A program made the position numbers and the translations under genes. Below the pieces are notes generated by a model. The model searched no databases. It was given only the letters and a program-made list of their open reading frames with translations, and was not told where the DNA came from. Of a stretch of 5,401 nt of DNA, positions 3,010 through 5,401 are shown one piece after another. Numbering within the stretch: position 1 is the stretch's first letter; every line of letters begins with the position of its first letter. This stretch comes from Chitinivibrionales bacterium (GTDB lineage: Bacteria > Fibrobacterota > Chitinivibrionia > Chitinivibrionales > JANQEN01): the NCBI GenBank assembly GCA_030593665.1, contig JAUVGS010000179.1:1-5401 (forward strand), in the 5' to 3' direction.

Positions 3010-5401
3010 CTAAATTTTTTTAAAAGAAAAAACACCCCTCCCCACATTTATCTCTCTCACAACCGGCACATTCTTCTTCCCACCAGACCCATGCTGGTCC
3101 AGATAATACACCGTGAGTATATCACCGGGTCTTACAGAAACACGATCTTTCTCTTTTGGTTTGAGGGCAAATACGGTTCCGACATCCGCTTTAAAAATAC
3201 CGGAATTGCCATGTGTTTCCATAAGGGTAACGGGTAATTTATCACCGGTTAATTGTGACTGTACTTTTATCCAGACCTTATCCCGCGCATTACTTTTGAG
3301 ATTCATATCATGATCAGTAATGGTAATGGTTACATTCTGGCCGGGAAGGATAAAATCTTCGGGAGACAGTTTGACGATTGCGTCACTGCCCATAAGCAAC
3401 AGATCGCCCCAGATATCCGGTGACAGGGAAATATTTCTTCCCATATTTGTCACCCACCTGATAAGCACACCCTCACCGTTATTGATTGAATAGTTAAATC
3501 CAACAACCTTTCCGGGAAGCGGATACCATCGTTCGAGTAATAATGCAGGAATAAAGACTTCACAGGTGTACTGATTCCCATTTCGGGCAGAAGCGAATTT
3601 GATAAGACCTTTCTTAAGCGCTTTCGGCAAATAGGCGCGAGGTGATGAAAACACTGACTGTCCGGTGCTGCCGTGTATCCCCGGAGCGCGGGGCCAGGCC
3701 CAGAATTGAAAGCTCCGTCCCTTTACCCGATGCGGGTCCTTATGGTTGAGGGGATCGAGAAAAATCTCAAGGGCATCTGTCTCCCAGAATGTCTCGATCC
3801 GATGCCGATTATCCCGGACATCATGTATCCGGTAGGCAAAATAGAATCCCTGATTATCCCACTGTGTATACAGGCAGTTGCAGTCACGCAACTCCGGTGG
3901 CAGTTTTTTCAGCCCCTGGCCGCTGCCGCACAATGCATACGGTTTACAGTGCTGCCATTCATTCAAACGTCCATCAAGAATAACCGGTTGTGCCCTGCGG
4001 ACCGCCCCTCCCCAGGCGTTCGCATGGGCATCCGTTTTGACAAGCGGTGAATACACCGGGAGCGTATAATTTTTTTTAATACACTTGGGGAGATACACCT
4101 GTTTCGGTGAATAGTATTCTTTCTTCTCAGCCATCCCTGTAATCCCTTTACCGATACCAAGCTTGGTTTTCCCTGAAAGATAGCGCTCGCGGATATTTTT
4201 AGCAGCCTTCGCATACCGGCTCAAATTCGGTATGAGCAGGTTGGGTGTTGCGGCAATCTTACTGACAAGATCAAGGTACTCCCGCGCCCACTGATTATAA
4301 TAATAAGGATTTTGCTCCAAATCTCCCGGCAAGGGTCCCTCTGCAAACCAGTCAGCAATATCTTCACCGAGTCCCATTCTCATCGTTTCCATGAATTCTT
4401 CAACGAGCTTCATATTCGTTTGTCCCCGGCTCCCTTCCCCAAGTGCCTGTTCAATGGCTCGTGCGAAATCTATTTCTTTCAGCATTGAGAACGGTATTTC
4501 ACTGCCGCCGAGCATGGAGAACGCCATGGCGCGGGCCTCTCTCCCCAGCTCTTCAGCAAGTTCCTTTTTCAGAAAGATAGAACCTAAAAGCGACATACTT
4601 GGACCGCCGATTCCCTGCAATGCACTCATGAAACAATCTTCAAAGTCAGCAGCAGCCATCTCACCGTCACCAAGAAAAGCACCTCCTTTACCGGAGCTGG
4701 GAAGACCAAGCTCCTTGCTGCCTCCGGATCCGGACAAACCACATTCAGCCATACACTGGTTCAACGCCGCACGAATTGTTTCACGCATGCGGGCCATTGC
4801 TTCATCCTGTAGCGAGAAATGCATCGCCTCTTTCCAGAGCTTCATAAGCTCCGGGTCATTTACCATACGGGAAAAGAGCCGGCGGTTAACCCCTTCGTCA
4901 TGAATACCGGAACCATATTCTTTCCTGAGCAGATCGGCAAGATTCGAAATGATCTTTTTCCAGTCCATCTCACCTTTGAGTTTCTGTAAAAGGCTGTCAT
5001 TCAGATGCTTGAGTATCTGCTTCATTACACTTTCACGAAGGAATTCACTCTGCGCGAGCAGAGAATCCATATCCGGCTGCTGCCGGAATTTTTCCAGCAG
5101 GTCACGCAATTCCCGGGAACGCTCATAGATATTATCATACCAGGCCGGATCAAATTCCGGCGGTTCTGACTTAGTATATGAACTCCACTTTTTAATTGAA
5201 AAACTATCGGTCTGCCAGAGACTCTCTATTACCGTACTGTCCATATACGACGCTAACATTGATTCAAACAGTTCATAATCGATATATTCTTCGTAGGTAA
5301 ACGCGCTATCAGCACTATCGGAAGGAGTTTCCCGGGAAAATACTTCCGCAGGTTCTCTAATCACCCTGATAAAGGAAGAAAATACCAGTGCATGGATAAG
5401 A
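3010..5401 (-). CDS. Large protein with CBM9-like and Ig-like beta domains (N-terminus outside window)
   Basis: Numbered from the GTG at 5364, the visible part has 784 residues. The frame stays open to the window edge (LIHALVFSSFIRV) and that GTG lacks a ribosome-binding site, so the true start is probably upstream. Residues 25-400 are mostly helical and unrecognised, with a flexible Gly/Ser-rich stretch at 209-235. Residues 458-660 resemble a CBM9/DOMON-like sandwich: VILDGRLNEW, GFYFAYRIHD, ETDALEIFLDP, FIPALLLERWYPLPGKVVGF and PDIWGDLLL are its usual landmarks. Such modules bind sugars or, in relatives, heme. Residues 665-775 form an Ig-like repeat (PGQNVTITITDHDMN, NSGIFKADV, RPGDILTVYYLD) common in large surface proteins. 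The hydrophobic run before 5364 could be part of an export signal. Four cysteines (473, 479, 495, 497) cluster at the start of the CBM9-like region. It is probably exported; the ligand is unknown. Confidence 0.8.
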   Translation of the reverse strand, partial: LIHALVFSSFIRVIREPAEVFSRETPSDSADSAFTYEEYIDYELFESMLASYMDSTVIESLWQTDSFSIKKWSSYTKSEPPEFDPAWYDNIYERSRELRDLLEKFRQQPDMDSLLAQSEFLRESVMKQILKHLNDSLLQKLKGEMDWKKIISNLADLLRKEYGSGIHDEGVNRRLFSRMVNDPELMKLWKEAMHFSLQDEAMARMRETIRAALNQCMAECGLSGSGGSKELGLPSSGKGGAFLGDGEMAAADFEDCFMSALQGIGGPSMSLLGSIFLKKELAEELGREARAMAFSMLGGSEIPFSMLKEIDFARAIEQALGEGSRGQTNMKLVEEFMETMRMGLGEDIADWFAEGPLPGDLEQNPYYYNQWAREYLDLVSKIAATPNLLIPNLSRYAKAAKNIRERYLSGKTKLGIGKGITGMAEKKEYYSPKQVYLPKCIKKNYTLPVYSPLVKTDAHANAWGGAVRRAQPVILDGRLNEWQHCKPYALCGSGQGLKKLPPELRDCNCLYTQWDNQGFYFAYRIHDVRDNRHRIETFWETDALEIFLDPLNHKDPHRVKGRSFQFWAWPRAPGIHGSTGQSVFSSPRAYLPKALKKGLIKFASARNGNQYTCEVFIPALLLERWYPLPGKVVGFNYSINNGEGVLIRWVTNMGRNISLSPDIWGDLLLMGSDAIVKLSPEDFILPGQNVTITITDHDMNLKSNARDKVWIKVQSQLTGDKLPVTLMETHGNSGIFKADVGTVFALKPKEKDRVSVRPGDILTVYYLDQHGSGGKKNVPVVREINVGRGVFSFKKI

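Noticed and set aside
3663..4903. Plus-strand and alternative-frame open frames within 3673-4069, 3963-4214 and 4391-4903
   Set aside because: They lie inside the large minus-strand gene, have no ribosome-binding sites, show low-complexity or unnatural composition, and are shadows of its reading frame.

Overview
The window reads as bacterial chromosome, probably from a Gram-negative environmental lineage, although nothing here fixes the taxon. All three substantial genes lie on the minus strand. They differ in composition by eye: a GC-rich ACT-domain gene (26-394), an AT-rich orphan gene (841-2091) and an intermediate gene (3010 to the right edge). The gaps between them are AT-rich and long (446 and 918 bp). 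Together with a broken gene and palindromic repeats, this looks like a mosaic or accessory region, not one operon.

Left part (1-840): a small tandem ACT-domain protein with a clear sigma70-type promoter and a strong ribosome-binding site. It appears to lack the end of its second ACT domain. The 449-840 gap holds no convincing gene, only small frameshifted open frames and a weak terminator-like hairpin.

Middle (841-2160): a 416-residue cytoplasmic-looking protein of unknown function with its own promoter and ribosome-binding site, so it is probably transcribed alone.

Palindrome-rich gap (2092-3009): this is the most unusual part. A motif close to AGTACCTTA, or its reverse complement TAAGGTACT, bounds three successive inverted-repeat units (about 2278-2398, 2394-2491 and 2604-2714). 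The outermost copies form a perfect 14-bp terminal inverted repeat around 444 bp (2274-2717). The units contain long stems, and one can fold as a three-way junction. Next to it on the plus strand is a short remnant of a winged-helix C-terminal domain that I associate with a larger uncharacterised protein family. The array could be a decayed mobile element, a cluster of palindromic repeats, or a structured RNA. A possible minus-strand promoter (2737-2766) and a hairpin (2175-2188) bracket it, but both are weak evidence.

Right part (3010-5401): a large protein, truncated by the window edge. It has a helical N-terminal half, a CBM9/DOMON-like beta-sandwich and a C-terminal Ig-like beta-sandwich, which suggests an exported or surface carbohydrate- or ligand-binding protein. 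No functional link between the three genes can be shown from this sequence.
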